Shown piece by piece: positions 25,415 to 34,404 of a DNA stretch of 46,362 nucleotides. The stretch's first letter is position 1. Each line of letters opens with the position of its first letter. Source of the DNA: Prevotella sp. (GTDB lineage: Bacteria; Bacteroidota; Bacteroidia; Bacteroidales; Bacteroidaceae); the NCBI GenBank assembly GCA_022781445.1, contig JALETQ010000030.1:1-46362 (forward strand), written 5' to 3'. A model generated the notes under the pieces. It searched no databases and had not been told where the DNA came from. It saw only the letters and a program-made list of their open reading frames with translations. Made by a program: the position numbers and the translations under genes.

Positions 25415-27196
25415 ATGAAAAAGAAAATCCAATTCAGTCTCGTATATCGGGATATGTGGCAGTCTTCCGGCAAATTCCAGCCGCGTAAGGACCAGTTGGA
25501 GCGCATCGCTCCTGTCATCATTGACATGGGTTGCTTCGACAGAGTGGAAACCAATGGCGGTGCATTCGAACAAGTAAACCTCTTGGCAGGTGAGAATCCT
25601 AACGACGCTGTCCGTGCATTCTGTAAGCCTTTCAACGAAGTCGGCATCAAAACACACATGCTCGACCGTGGTCTCAATGCACTCCGCATGTACCCGGTTC
25701 CCGACGATGTACGTCAGTTGCAGTATAAAGTAAAACACGCTCAAGGCGTAGATATCCCCCGCATCTTCTGCGGTTTGAACGACACACGTAACATCATTCC
25801 GAGCGTAAAGTGGGCAAAGGAAGCAGGAATGACCCCGCAAGCCACTCTTTGCATCACCACTTCTCCCGTTCACACGGTTGAATATTACAGCAACATCGCC
25901 GACGAGGTGATTGCTGCCGGTGCAGAAGAAATCTGCTTGAAGGACATGGCAGGTATCGGACAGCCCGCCCTTCTGGGTGCCCTGACACGCTCCATCAAGG
26001 AGAAACATCCCGAAATTATCATCCAATACCACGGTCACTCGGGTCCCGGTCTTTCGATGGCTTCCATCCTCGAAGTATGTAACAACGGTGCCGATGTCAT
26101 CGACACCGCCATCGAACCGCTCTCTTGGGGTAAGGTTCATCCGGATATCATCTCTGTTCAGAGCATGTTGAAGAACGAAGGCTTCGAAGTGAAGGACATC
26201 AACATGAACGCTTACATGAAGGCACGTTCGCTCACTCAGGAGTTCATCGACGAATGGTTGGGTTATTTCATCAACCCCGGCAACAAGCACATGAGCTCGC
26301 TCTTGCTCGGTTGCGGTCTGCCCGGCGGTATGATGGGTTCAATGATGGCCGACCTTGCAGGCATCCATCACGTCATCAACAACACGCTGAAAGCCAAAGG
26401 CGAACCCGAACTTTCCACCGACGACATGCTCGTTAAGCTCTTCGACGAGGTTGCTTACGTTTGGCCTCGTGTAGGTTATCCTCCATTGGTAACTCCGTTC
26501 TCGCAATATGTCAAGAACATTGCTTTGATGAACCTGCTCACCATGGCCCAGGGCAAAGGACGTTTCGTCATGATGGACGAGTCGATGTGGGGTATGATCC
26601 TCGGCAAGAGCGGTCGCATCCCCGGCGAAATCGATCCCGAATTGAAGGAACTTGCCAAGAAACAAGGTCGCGAATTTACCGATGCCGACCCGCGTACACT
26701 CGTTCCGAATGCCCTCGATGAGTTCCGCAAAGAGATGGACGAAAACGGTTGGGACTATGGAAAAGACGACGAAGAGTTGTACGAACTTGCCATGCACCCC
26801 GAGCAATATCGCAACTTCAAGAGCGGTCAGGCCAAGAAGAACTTCCTCGAAGATCTGCAAAAAGCCAAGGATGCCAAACTCGGCTCGTCGCTCACTCCCG
26901 AACAGATTTCTGCATTCAAGCATGCCAAAGCCGATGCCATCGTATCGCCGGTTAAGGGACAAATCTATTGGGAATTCAACGGAGACGGTGAATGTGCTCC
27001 CACCGTTGAACCGTATATCGGCAAGGAATATAAAGAAGGCGAAGACTTCTGCTATATTCAAACCACATGGGGCGAGATCATTACCATCCCTGCTGCATTG
27101 GGCGGCAAGCTGGTAGAAATCAACGCCAAGAGAGGTTCTCACGTTCAGAAAGGCGATGTCATTGCCTATATCGAACGTCCGAACGCTGACGCATAA
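25415..27196 (+). CDS. Carboxyltransferase subunit (pyruvate carboxylase B / oxaloacetate decarboxylase alpha-like)
   Basis: Moves a carboxyl group between biotin and pyruvate/oxaloacetate (or a related acid). The 593-residue product has an N-terminal HMGL-like TIM barrel (about 5-270) opening FSLVYRDMWQSSGK, metal-binding YHGHSG near 203, the catalytic-lysine motif CLKDMAG near 174, and a conserved PYC/OADA domain (about 290-470). The C-terminal 80 residues look like a biotinyl/lipoyl domain (SPVKGQIYWEF ... HVQKGDVIAYIERP), but the position of the usual MKM biotinylation motif reads YIQTTWGEI with no lysine. It therefore probably works with a separate biotin carrier encoded elsewhere. Monocistronic, with a terminator downstream. 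Confidence 0.88.
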   Translation: MKKKIQFSLVYRDMWQSSGKFQPRKDQLERIAPVIIDMGCFDRVETNGGAFEQVNLLAGENPNDAVRAFCKPFNEVGIKTHMLDRGLNALRMYPVPDDVRQLQYKVKHAQGVDIPRIFCGLNDTRNIIPSVKWAKEAGMTPQATLCITTSPVHTVEYYSNIADEVIAAGAEEICLKDMAGIGQPALLGALTRSIKEKHPEIIIQYHGHSGPGLSMASILEVCNNGADVIDTAIEPLSWGKVHPDIISVQSMLKNEGFEVKDINMNAYMKARSLTQEFIDEWLGYFINPGNKHMSSLLLGCGLPGGMMGSMMADLAGIHHVINNTLKAKGEPELSTDDMLVKLFDEVAYVWPRVGYPPLVTPFSQYVKNIALMNLLTMAQGKGRFVMMDESMWGMILGKSGRIPGEIDPELKELAKKQGREFTDADPRTLVPNALDEFRKEMDENGWDYGKDDEELYELAMHPEQYRNFKSGQAKKNFLEDLQKAKDAKLGSSLTPEQISAFKHAKADAIVSPVKGQIYWEFNGDGECAPTVEPYIGKEYKEGEDFCYIQTTWGEIITIPAALGGKLVEINAKRGSHVQKGDVIAYIERPNADA

Positions 27197-27219
27197 TATT
27201 CTTTAGAGAAGACTATCAT

Positions 27220-27265
27220 GAAAGAGCGAGGAGGAGTTTGGCTTCAAACACATCCTTGCTCTTTC
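27220..27265 (+). terminator. Terminator after the carboxyltransferase gene
   Basis: Long stem (21 bases per arm with a few mismatches) from GAAAGAGC to GCTCTTTC with the loop GCTT, followed by TTAATCTT. Its right arm overlaps the first unit of a 22-bp repeat. Confidence 0.7.
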
Positions 27266-27298
27266 TTAATCTTATGCTTGCTCTTTCTTAATCTCATA
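27255..27298 (+). repeat. Two 22-bp direct repeats
   Basis: CTTGCTCTTTCTTAATCTTATG (27255-27276) is followed directly by a second unit that differs only near its end (27277-27298; TCATA for TTATG). The first unit contains the descending arm of the terminator stem. Confidence 0.8.
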
Positions 27299-27303
27299 AA
27301 GGC

Positions 27304-27383
27304 AGCTTATCCATCGTATGATGATAGCTTACATGTCGTATGGTGATAGCTTGTCCATCTTAAGAAGATAGATTATCCATGAG
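27304..27383 (+). repeat. Degenerate 22-bp tandem repeats reaching the HD gene start
   Basis: Three full units starting at 27304, 27326 and 27348, each opening AGCTT and ending in a GAT (ATGATGAT, ATGGTGAT, AAGAAGAT), then a partial fourth (AGATTATCCATGAG). The start codon of the HD gene (27379) lies in the partial unit. The unit is unrelated in sequence to the preceding 22-bp repeat but has the same length. Confidence 0.75.
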
Positions 27384-27933
27384 TCATCCGAACATCAGTT
27401 ATACCGATATTATCGACCGATATTATCGCAACGAACACCCCAAACTCAAAGAAATACTGCTGCGCCACAGCGAGTCGGTTGCCCGCAAGGCACTCGACAT
27501 TGTACGTAGACATCCCGAATTGAATGCCGATGCCGGGTTCGTCGAACAGGCTGCCATGCTTCACGACGTCGGTGTCGTTTACACCGATGCACCGGGAATT
27601 TACTGCTTCGGAAACGAGCCCTATATAAAACATGGCATCTTAGGTGCGGCACTATTGCGGGAGAACGGTCTGCCCGAACATGCCTTGGTGTGTGAGAGAC
27701 ATACGGGAGCCGGCATCTCACTCGCCGAAATAGAATCGCAGAAACTGCCTTTGCCACCGCGCAATTATTTACCCGTCAGCATAGAAGAACAGATCATCTG
27801 CTATGCGGACAAGTTCTTTTCAAAGACCCGTTTGGAGCAAGAAAAGACCATAGAACAAGCCATCAAGAGCCTCAAACGCTTCGGAGAAGAAGGTGTCGAA
27901 CGGTTCAAGGCATGGGCTGCCTTGTTCGAATAG
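27379..27933 (+). CDS. HD domain metal-dependent phosphohydrolase-like protein
   Basis: HD-superfamily protein of unknown substrate. The 184-residue product has His30 and the HD pair H62-D63 in AAMLHDVGVV, and a later KHGILGA histidine near 84 and ERHTGAG near 106, the usual metal-ligand pattern of the HDIG group. Cytoplasmic. Its start codon is embedded in a 22-bp tandem repeat, and no TAnnTTTG box was seen just upstream, so expression may depend on read-through or on the repeat. Confidence 0.9.
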   Translation: MSHPNISYTDIIDRYYRNEHPKLKEILLRHSESVARKALDIVRRHPELNADAGFVEQAAMLHDVGVVYTDAPGIYCFGNEPYIKHGILGAALLRENGLPEHALVCERHTGAGISLAEIESQKLPLPPRNYLPVSIEEQIICYADKFFSKTRLEQEKTIEQAIKSLKRFGEEGVERFKAWAALFE

Positions 27934-28227
27934 CCCGCCACACCTGCCCGGTCAGCTGTTATTTGATAAATGCGAATGACCTTTTACGCTGCTTCAACTC
28001 TGTATTGTGATTGCGAAAAGTACCGAATCATACAGAATGATATCGTATCTATCAGTATTTTGGTCGCGGACTTACGAGCCAAAACATTTGTATATCAAGA
28101 AACAATATCCTTCGATATGCCTGCAAAAGCGGTAGAATATCATGCTCCGTTTCCCCCCTCGGCAGTAGTTAAAATAAGAAAATAAAATCGTTTTTCAGCG
28201 ATTATTGCCTAATTTTGCCCATCGTTT
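27934..28227. other. Spacer before lptD
   Basis: About 290 bp. A 71-codon frame from 27970 has no family likeness or plausible start signal. It ends in the lptD promoter candidate. Confidence 0.35.
28210..28217 (+). promoter_or_regulatory. -7 box for lptD
   Basis: TAATTTTG fits TAnnTTTG and lies only 10 bases before the ATG, so the message may have almost no leader. No good -33 TTTG at the usual spacing. Confidence 0.45.
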
Positions 28228-31149
28228 ATGAAAGCCTCGTCGAAGATATGTATCTGTTTGTTAGCCTTCATCGTAGTGATGGCTAACGCATCCGTGACAC
28301 AACGACCGGCAATATCCAACCTTTTATCTCCACCTTCGCTCGTTTCGGCAACGCAATCAACCCGTTCCGGCATATCGTTTTGCGGAACGGCGGCACAGCT
28401 TCGGCAGTTTTCCGACACGGCTGTGACGCCAAAGCCGATGAATCCCACGGCCTACAATGCCGGGACAGACAGCGTTGCATCCGATTCGCTGCCCGCCGAC
28501 TCGCTCGAACGTGCCATTTACCTCCACAACAAAGCCATCGATGACTCAATCCGCCTGGATTCCATTCAGCGCAAACGCTCCAACGGACTTGAAGCACCCG
28601 TGACATACACAGCCAAAGACTCGCTGGTATATGATGCCGGGCGGAAGACGGCCTATCTGTACGGCAGTTCCAAGATGGACTATCAGGACATGAACCTCGA
28701 GAGCGACCGCATTGTGATGAACTTAGACCAAAATCTCGTCCATGCGATGGGAACCACCGATACCACCGAAGTGGACGGCGTGAGGGGAAAACCGCTTTTC
28801 AAGAAAGGTTCGGAGGAATACAAGAGCGACACCATCGCCTTCAACATCAAGACCAAGAAGGGCTTCATCAACCAAGTGTCGACCCATCAGGAAGAAGGCT
28901 TCCTGTCGAGCGAGCGTTCCAAAAGAGATGCCTCGGGCAACCTGTTTCTCGAACACGGACGCTACACCACCTGCGACGAAGAGTGTCCGGACTTCTATAT
29001 CGCCCTGTCGAGGGCAAAGGTTCGTCCGGGCAAAGACGTCTTTTTCGGTCCTGCCTATCTGGTGGTAGCCGACGTGCCGCTGCCGTTGGCGATACCGTTC
29101 GGCTTCTTCCCCTTCACAAAAAAATACTCCAGCGGCTTCATCATACCCACTTACGGCGACGAGAACGAGCGCGGCTTCTACCTCAGAGACGGCGGCTACT
29201 ACTTCGCCATCAACGACAAGTGGGACTTGAAGATTCTCGGCGAAATCTACACAAAGGGGTCTTGGGGACTGTCGGCCGCCAGCAACTACCGCAAACGCTA
29301 CCGTTACAACGGCAGCTTCTTTGCCTCTTACCAGGATACCCGCACCGGTGACAAAGGCCTGCCCGACTATACCAAGCAAACGAGCTTCAAGATCCAGTGG
29401 AGCCACCGCCAAGACCCGAAAGCCAATCCTTACAACACCTTGTCGGCAAGTGTCAACTTTGCCACCACGAGCTATGAGCGCAACAACCTCACGAGCATGT
29501 ACAATCCGCAGGCCTTGACGCAAAGCACACGCACCTCGTCGGTCAGCTGGTCGACCACTTTCTCGAATATCGGCTTGAGCGTCAGCACCACTGCCAACCT
29601 TGCGCAGAACATGCGTGACTCGATCATCACACTGACGCTGCCCGACATGAACATCTCGCTGAGCCGACTCTACCCCTTCAAACGCAAGAACCGCGTCGGG
29701 GAAGAAAAGTGGTACGAGAAGATTTCGGTGTCATACGACGGACAGTTCAGCAACAGCATCACCGCCAAGGAAGACCAACTCCTGAAAGCCAACCTCTACA
29801 AGCAGTGGAAGCACGCCTTCAAGCACCACATTCCGGTGAGCGGTAACTTCACGCTGTTCAAAAGCATCAACGTCAATCCCTCGTTCGATTTCACCGACAG
29901 GATGTACACCCGTAAGATGATACGCTCGTGGGATGCCGTCAATCAGGTCGAGAAAGCCGACACCACCTACGGTTTCTACAATGTCTACGACTGGCGTTTC
30001 AGCATCTCCGCCTCGACGAAGCTCTATGGCTTCTACATTCCCAACCGCAAACTGTTCGGCGACAAGATCGTTGCCGTGCGCCATGTCCTCACGCCCACCG
30101 TGGGTTTCAGCTATGCGCCCGACTTCGGACAGCGGCGTTACGGCTATCATGACAGCTACATGAAGACCGATGCCAACGGTAACGTGTCGCTGGTGTCCTA
30201 CTCTCCCTATGACCAAGAGCTGTATCGCGCCCCGGCAGCGGGCAAGACGGGCAGCATCTCGATGTCGATCGCCAACAACATCGAGCTGAAGATGAGGTCA
30301 GACAAGGACTCGACGGGTTACAAGAAGATAAGCATTATTGACAACTTCGGATTGCGGATGTCCTACAACATGGCTGCCAAGGAACGCCCGTGGAGCGACC
30401 TGTCGATGGACCTGCGCCTGAAGTGGTGGAAGAATTACACGTTCAACATGAACGCCGTCTTTGCCACCTATGCCTACGAACTCGACGAAAACGGCAGGCC
30501 CTACGTCGGCACGCACACCGAATGGGGGTACGGACGGTTCGGCAGATTCCTCGGAACGTCACAGAACATCTCGTTCACGCTGACACCCGAAAAGCTGCGT
30601 AAGTGGTTCGGTGGCGGCGATGACGGCGAACAGGACGACGTCAAAAAGCGCGCCGCCGACAACGGTTATGACGAAGACGGTGTGGAAAGCAACATCGACA
30701 ACGACCTCGAACGGGGCAAATATGCCGCCAAGAAGAAGGCCGGCAAGGCCGAAACAGACGACGACGGCTACATGTCGTTCAACATTCCGTGGTCGCTCAC
30801 CTTCGGCTACGGCATCACCATGCGCGAGAACACCGCCGGCAAGTTCAACACCAAACGTATGCGCTACCCCTATAAGTTCACGCAAACGCTCAACGTCAGC
30901 GGCAACATACGCATCAGCGACGGATGGAACATCAACTTTTCGTCGGGCTATGACTTCGAGACCCGGAAGATGTCGATGACCACGGCTTCACTCTCTCGCG
31001 ACCTCCACTGCTTCAACATGTCGTGTTCGGTGGTGCTGGCCCCCTACACGAGCTACAACTTCACCTTCAGATGCAACGCCGCCACCCTTACCGACGCGCT
31101 CAAATACGACAAGCGCAGCGGCTATTCCAATGCCATCCGTTGGTATTGA
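28228..31149 (+). CDS. lptD: LPS-assembly outer membrane protein LptD
   Basis: Beta-barrel translocon component that inserts lipopolysaccharide into the outer leaflet. The 973-residue product begins with a signal peptide (MKASSKICICLLAFIVVMANAS), has an OstA/LptA-like beta-jellyroll region (about 115-240) with YLYGSSKMDYQDMNLESDRI, the DEECPDFYIALSRAKV segment near 250, and the FGFFPFTKKYSSGFIIPTYG motif near 291, where the barrel starts. The rest is alternating aromatic and polar beta strands to the C-terminus. An acidic, lysine-rich insert (about 795-850) is probably a loop. Length is usual for Bacteroidetes LptD. Assembly partner LptE is not in the window. Confidence 0.93.
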   Translation: MKASSKICICLLAFIVVMANASVTQRPAISNLLSPPSLVSATQSTRSGISFCGTAAQLRQFSDTAVTPKPMNPTAYNAGTDSVASDSLPADSLERAIYLHNKAIDDSIRLDSIQRKRSNGLEAPVTYTAKDSLVYDAGRKTAYLYGSSKMDYQDMNLESDRIVMNLDQNLVHAMGTTDTTEVDGVRGKPLFKKGSEEYKSDTIAFNIKTKKGFINQVSTHQEEGFLSSERSKRDASGNLFLEHGRYTTCDEECPDFYIALSRAKVRPGKDVFFGPAYLVVADVPLPLAIPFGFFPFTKKYSSGFIIPTYGDENERGFYLRDGGYYFAINDKWDLKILGEIYTKGSWGLSAASNYRKRYRYNGSFFASYQDTRTGDKGLPDYTKQTSFKIQWSHRQDPKANPYNTLSASVNFATTSYERNNLTSMYNPQALTQSTRTSSVSWSTTFSNIGLSVSTTANLAQNMRDSIITLTLPDMNISLSRLYPFKRKNRVGEEKWYEKISVSYDGQFSNSITAKEDQLLKANLYKQWKHAFKHHIPVSGNFTLFKSINVNPSFDFTDRMYTRKMIRSWDAVNQVEKADTTYGFYNVYDWRFSISASTKLYGFYIPNRKLFGDKIVAVRHVLTPTVGFSYAPDFGQRRYGYHDSYMKTDANGNVSLVSYSPYDQELYRAPAAGKTGSISMSIANNIELKMRSDKDSTGYKKISIIDNFGLRMSYNMAAKERPWSDLSMDLRLKWWKNYTFNMNAVFATYAYELDENGRPYVGTHTEWGYGRFGRFLGTSQNISFTLTPEKLRKWFGGGDDGEQDDVKKRAADNGYDEDGVESNIDNDLERGKYAAKKKAGKAETDDDGYMSFNIPWSLTFGYGITMRENTAGKFNTKRMRYPYKFTQTLNVSGNIRISDGWNINFSSGYDFETRKMSMTTASLSRDLHCFNMSCSVVLAPYTSYNFTFRCNAATLTDALKYDKRSGYSNAIRWY

Positions 31150-31408
31150 CGCACCGTTTTCTCTCTCCCCCGCTCTTTCCGCGGCGACAACACTCGCGCC
31201 ATCCCTTCGCCCCGTTGTCGGCGAAGTGACCCGCCTCGACGATTGCCCTTCCGCCTCCCGCCATTGTCCGCCCCGAATCGCCTCATTCCGAATCGGGCGG
31301 TTCCGGCCGTGACGTGACAAGTCCGGCTTGACACATTTCCCGTCTTTTTCCCCCGTCGGAGCCACTTCCACAGCCATACAGCCTCGCCCTTCATCGCCAA
31401 AGCATAGA
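31150..31408. other. GC-rich intergenic stretch after lptD
   Basis: No coding frame supported. A possible terminator stem CCGCCC / GGGCGG lies near 31268-31300. The repeat element copy 2 follows. Confidence 0.35.
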
Positions 31409-31650
31409 TTTCATCGGCGTTTCGGTATCTTGACCGAATTCCCAACCTGTTGGGAAATATTTTTCAACCCGTTGGGAAATATTTTTCAACAGGTTGGGAA
31501 TTCGGACATGCCCCCATGCCAATGATTCGGCGGACAGTGAAAGGAACAACGGCGATGCCCTTTGACAACTATCCGGATACCCCTTGAGTGCCATTCGGAT
31601 ACCCCTTGACAGCCATTCGGATGCCCCTTGCCCCCCGGTCGGCCCCGGCG
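31409..31650 (-). repeat. Palindromic repeat element, copy 2 (CAACNNGTTG array)
   Basis: Inverse copy of 14390-14608. The core 31436-31503, bounded by GAATTC, has three CAACNNGTTG palindromes at 31443, 31465 and 31487 (22 bases apart), one fewer than copy 1. Its terminal 17 bases are perfect inverted repeats, with two base pairs changed on both arms relative to copy 1. The flank 31504-31650 matches copy 1 but carries extra 22-bp repeats. Confidence 0.85.
31571..31630 (-). repeat. 22-bp tandem repeats inside element copy 2
   Basis: Units starting at 31571, 31593 and 31615 read AT(C/T)CGGAT(A/G)CCCCTTG with a variable filler, period exactly 22. Copy 1 at 14.4 kb has a single equivalent unit, so repeat number differs between copies. 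Confidence 0.8.
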
Positions 31651-31795
31651 AGCGGACTTCACCGGACCTGTCCCGACGGTGAAAAACGACATCCGGCAGG
31701 CACGCCCGAGAAGTGCAAACGGCAAAAACAGGGCTTATGGGCAGGCGAAAACACAATTTGGACAGGCTGCAACTCCTTTGATTCAACTTTTTTTG

Positions 31796-31803
31796 TAACT
31801 TTG
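31796..31803 (+). promoter_or_regulatory. -7 box for the small membrane protein gene
   Basis: TAACTTTG fits TAnnTTTG. A TTTG lies 15 bases upstream of it (31777-31780), shorter than the usual spacing. Confidence 0.5.
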
Positions 31804-31893
31804 CACCCGCCATTCATGTTTGGAACGATCGAAAGAGAGAAAAGCAACACAAAGGTATCCGGACACGGATATGAATGGAGCAGAAAAACAATT

Positions 31894-32133
31894 ATGAAAC
31901 AAGATACACCCAACAACATGGAAGAACGCCGGCAAGGACGTTCGCCGCGGCACCCCCGGGAACGCGATTCGTTCTTCGTGATCCGCAACATCCTCAATGT
32001 CATCTTCATGATTCTGGCAGTGACAGGCGTCTGCATCTACTTTTTCGGCAACAGCCCGGCATGGACCTACGTCATCATGGTGGCCGTGGTCATCAAAATG
32101 TTTGAATCGGTCCTGAGATTCTTCCACCGCTGA
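31894..32133 (+). CDS. Small membrane protein of unknown function
   Basis: Not recognised. A 79-residue product with a charged, arginine-rich N-terminal third (MKQDTPNNMEERRQGRSPRH) and two hydrophobic segments (ILNVIFMILAVTGVCIYFF near 32-50 and WTYVIMVAVVIKMFESVL near 57-74). It looks like a two-helix inner-membrane protein. The frame stays open to an ATG at 31816, which would add 26 residues, but that start is only 12 bases after the promoter box. Followed 99 bases later by the LysE-type gene. Confidence 0.65.
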   Translation: MKQDTPNNMEERRQGRSPRHPRERDSFFVIRNILNVIFMILAVTGVCIYFFGNSPAWTYVIMVAVVIKMFESVLRFFHR

Positions 32134-32232
32134 CAACGACGCATCGAGGCGTGTGCATCGGCCGGAATCCGCCCGGGAAATCCGATCCGGCAACTTACAT
32201 CACCAACCGTCATTCATCATTAAGCATCCGTT

Positions 32233-32898
32233 ATGCCGTTTGTTTTCCACATAGACATCATCGACCTCATCTTCAAGGGTTTCTTCATAGGCATTCTCGT
32301 ATCGGCCCCGATGGGTCCCGTCGGCATTCTTTGCGTGCAACGCACCCTCAACAAAGGTCGTTGGTATGGCTTCGTCACCGGCGTGGGTGCCACGGCGAGC
32401 GACATCATCTACGCCCTGATTACGGGCTTGGGCATGAGTTTCGTGATGGATCTCATCAACAACACGCAAAACAAATTCTTCCTCCAGCTCGCCGGCAGCA
32501 TCATGCTTCTGGCGTTCGGTCTCTACAGTTTCCGTTCCAACCCGATGGAGAAAGCCCACAAGAGCGGCCACTCCAAAGGCTCGCTGGTACACAACGGCAT
32601 GACAGCATTCTTCGTCACGCTGTCCAATCCGCTGATCATCTTCCTGTTCATGGCCCTCTACGCCCAGTTTGCCTTCATCATTCCGGGCCGCCCGCTCGAA
32701 ATGTCCATCGGCTATCTGAGCATCATCGGCGGAGCCATGCTGTGGTGGTTCGGCCTCACATGGCTCATCGACAAGATACGGAACAAGTTCGAGGACTACG
32801 GCATCATCATCATCAACAAGGTCATCGGCAGCATCGTCATCCTCATTTCCATCCTGATATTGCTCGGAACGGTCTTCAACCTGTCGCTCATCGACTAG
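32233..32898 (+). CDS. LysE/RhtB family amino acid exporter
   Basis: Inner-membrane translocator for amino acids or related small molecules. The 221-residue product has five to six hydrophobic segments and the N-terminal family motif FFIGILVSAPMGPVGILCVQ, with conserved glycine- and proline-rich helix, followed by GFVTGVGATASDIIYA. The second half has SNPLIIFLFMALYAQF. Substrate unknown. The DUF4924 gene follows on the same strand. Confidence 0.9.
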   Translation: MPFVFHIDIIDLIFKGFFIGILVSAPMGPVGILCVQRTLNKGRWYGFVTGVGATASDIIYALITGLGMSFVMDLINNTQNKFFLQLAGSIMLLAFGLYSFRSNPMEKAHKSGHSKGSLVHNGMTAFFVTLSNPLIIFLFMALYAQFAFIIPGRPLEMSIGYLSIIGGAMLWWFGLTWLIDKIRNKFEDYGIIIINKVIGSIVILISILILLGTVFNLSLID

Positions 32899-32982
32899 CC
32901 GTCACCGCTCTCCGCATCCCCGTCGAAAATGCCGCGACGCCGGGACAAGTCTTCTCATACACCGCTCAAACCGTTTATCATC

Positions 32983-33531
32983 ATGTTTATTTCAAGAGAA
33001 TTACGCAAGAAGAACATCGCCGAATATCTGCTGTACATGTGGCAGATCGAGGACACCATAAGAGCTTACGACTGCAACCTCACCCGCATCCGGAAGGAAT
33101 ATGTCGGAAAATTCGACTACGACGACGAACAGAAGGAAGAAGTCGTCGACTGGTTCGGAAACCTCGTGAGCATGATGAACCGCGAAGGATGCCGCGAACA
33201 CGGACATCTGCAGATCAACAACATCATCCTGCAGGATCTCGGCGAGCTGCACGTCAAACTTCAGCAAAGCGCAAAGTTTCCGTTCTATAACACCGCCTAC
33301 TACAAAGTGCTGCCCTTCATCGTCGAACTGCGGCAGAAAGGCAACAGGAACGAAGGCGAAATCGAAACCTGCATGAACGCCCTCTACGGCGTGATGATGC
33401 TCCGGCTGCAGCAAAAAGACATCAGTCCCGACACTCTGCACGCCATCCAAGAGATCTCGACACTCATCGGAATGCTCTCCGACTATTACCTGAAAGACAA
33501 GACCGAAGGACTTGATTTTGACAACGACTAA
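32983..33531 (+). CDS. DUF4924 family protein
   Basis: Bacteroidetes-specific cytoplasmic protein of unknown function. The 182-residue product opens MFISRELRKKNIAEYLLYMWQ and is mostly helical, matching the DUF4924 pattern as I recall it. Start is the ATG at 32983; the frame is open further upstream to an ATG at 32929, but that would add a Pro/Arg-rich stretch. Ends 12 bases before rfbD, so co-transcribed with it. Confidence 0.75.
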   Translation: MFISRELRKKNIAEYLLYMWQIEDTIRAYDCNLTRIRKEYVGKFDYDDEQKEEVVDWFGNLVSMMNREGCREHGHLQINNIILQDLGELHVKLQQSAKFPFYNTAYYKVLPFIVELRQKGNRNEGEIETCMNALYGVMMLRLQQKDISPDTLHAIQEISTLIGMLSDYYLKDKTEGLDFDND

Positions 33532-33543
33532 CAACCATCAACC

Positions 33544-34404
33544 ATGAACATACTCATCACCGGATGTAACGGACAGCTCGGAAACGAAATCAGGCTGCTG
33601 GAAAACCGACACCCCGAACACGTGTTCTTCAACACCGATGTCAGCGAACTCGACATCACCAAAGCGGAACAAGTCGATGCCTACGTGCAGAACAACAAGA
33701 TAGACGGCATCATCAACTGCGCGGCCTATACCGCGGTGGACAAAGCCGAGAGTGACCTTGATTTCTGCAGGCTGCTCAACAGCACCGCACCGGCGTATCT
33801 GGCAGATGCCGTCCAACGACGAAACGGATGGATGATACAGGTGTCGACCGACTATGTGTTCGACGGAACAAACCACATACCTTACCTTGAGAGCGACCCT
33901 ACGGCACCGATTGGCGTATATGGCAACACCAAGCGTGAGGGCGAAATCGAAGTGATGAACCGCTGCCGGCAAGCGGTCATCATCCGCACGGCATGGCTCT
34001 ACAGCACCTTCGGCAACAACTTCGTGAAAACCATGCTGCGACTCGGTCGCGAAAAGCAGCAGCTGGGCGTCATCTCCGACCAGATCGGTACACCCACCTA
34101 TGCCGCCGATCTTGCCGAAGCCATCCTCCACATCATCGACAAAGGCATCGTGGCCGGCATCTACCACTACACCGACGAAGGCGTGGCCGGCTGGTACGAC
34201 TTCACGAAAGCCATCCACCGCATCGCGGGCATCACAACCTGTCAGGTGAATGCCATCGGAACGGAAGACTATCCCACACCCGCCCGCCGACCACACTACT
34301 CGGTATTGAACAAAAAGAAAATCAAAGACACCTTCGACTTGAGCATCCCCCATTGGGAAGAGTCGCTGGTGCGCTGCATCGATAAACTGACACACAACGC
34401 ATGA
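33544..34404 (+). CDS. rfbD: dTDP-4-dehydrorhamnose reductase
   Basis: NADPH-dependent last step of dTDP-L-rhamnose synthesis for surface polysaccharides. The 286-residue product has the Rossmann motif [12 protein letters not shown] at residues 5-16, the [13 protein letters not shown] VSTDYVFDG near 99, and the catalytic YGNTKREGE (Y-x3-K) near 122. Other rfb genes are absent here. Its stop overlaps the prfC start by four bases (ATGA), so translation is coupled. Confidence 0.94.
   Translation: MNILITGCNGQLGNEIRLLENRHPEHVFFNTDVSELDITKAEQVDAYVQNNKIDGIINCAAYTAVDKAESDLDFCRLLNSTAPAYLADAVQRRNGWMIQVSTDYVFDGTNHIPYLESDPTAPIGVYGNTKREGEIEVMNRCRQAVIIRTAWLYSTFGNNFVKTMLRLGREKQQLGVISDQIGTPTYAADLAEAILHIIDKGIVAGIYHYTDEGVAGWYDFTKAIHRIAGITTCQVNAIGTEDYPTPARRPHYSVLNKKKIKDTFDLSIPHWEESLVRCIDKLTHNA

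Noticed and set aside
27970..28185. Rightward frame of 71 codons before lptD
   Set aside because: No family likeness, cysteine-rich start unlike its neighbours, no promoter in the right place.
31391..31813. Leftward frame of 140 codons
   Set aside because: Overlaps repeat element copy 2; similar short peptides arise at copy 1 only because the DNA is repeated.
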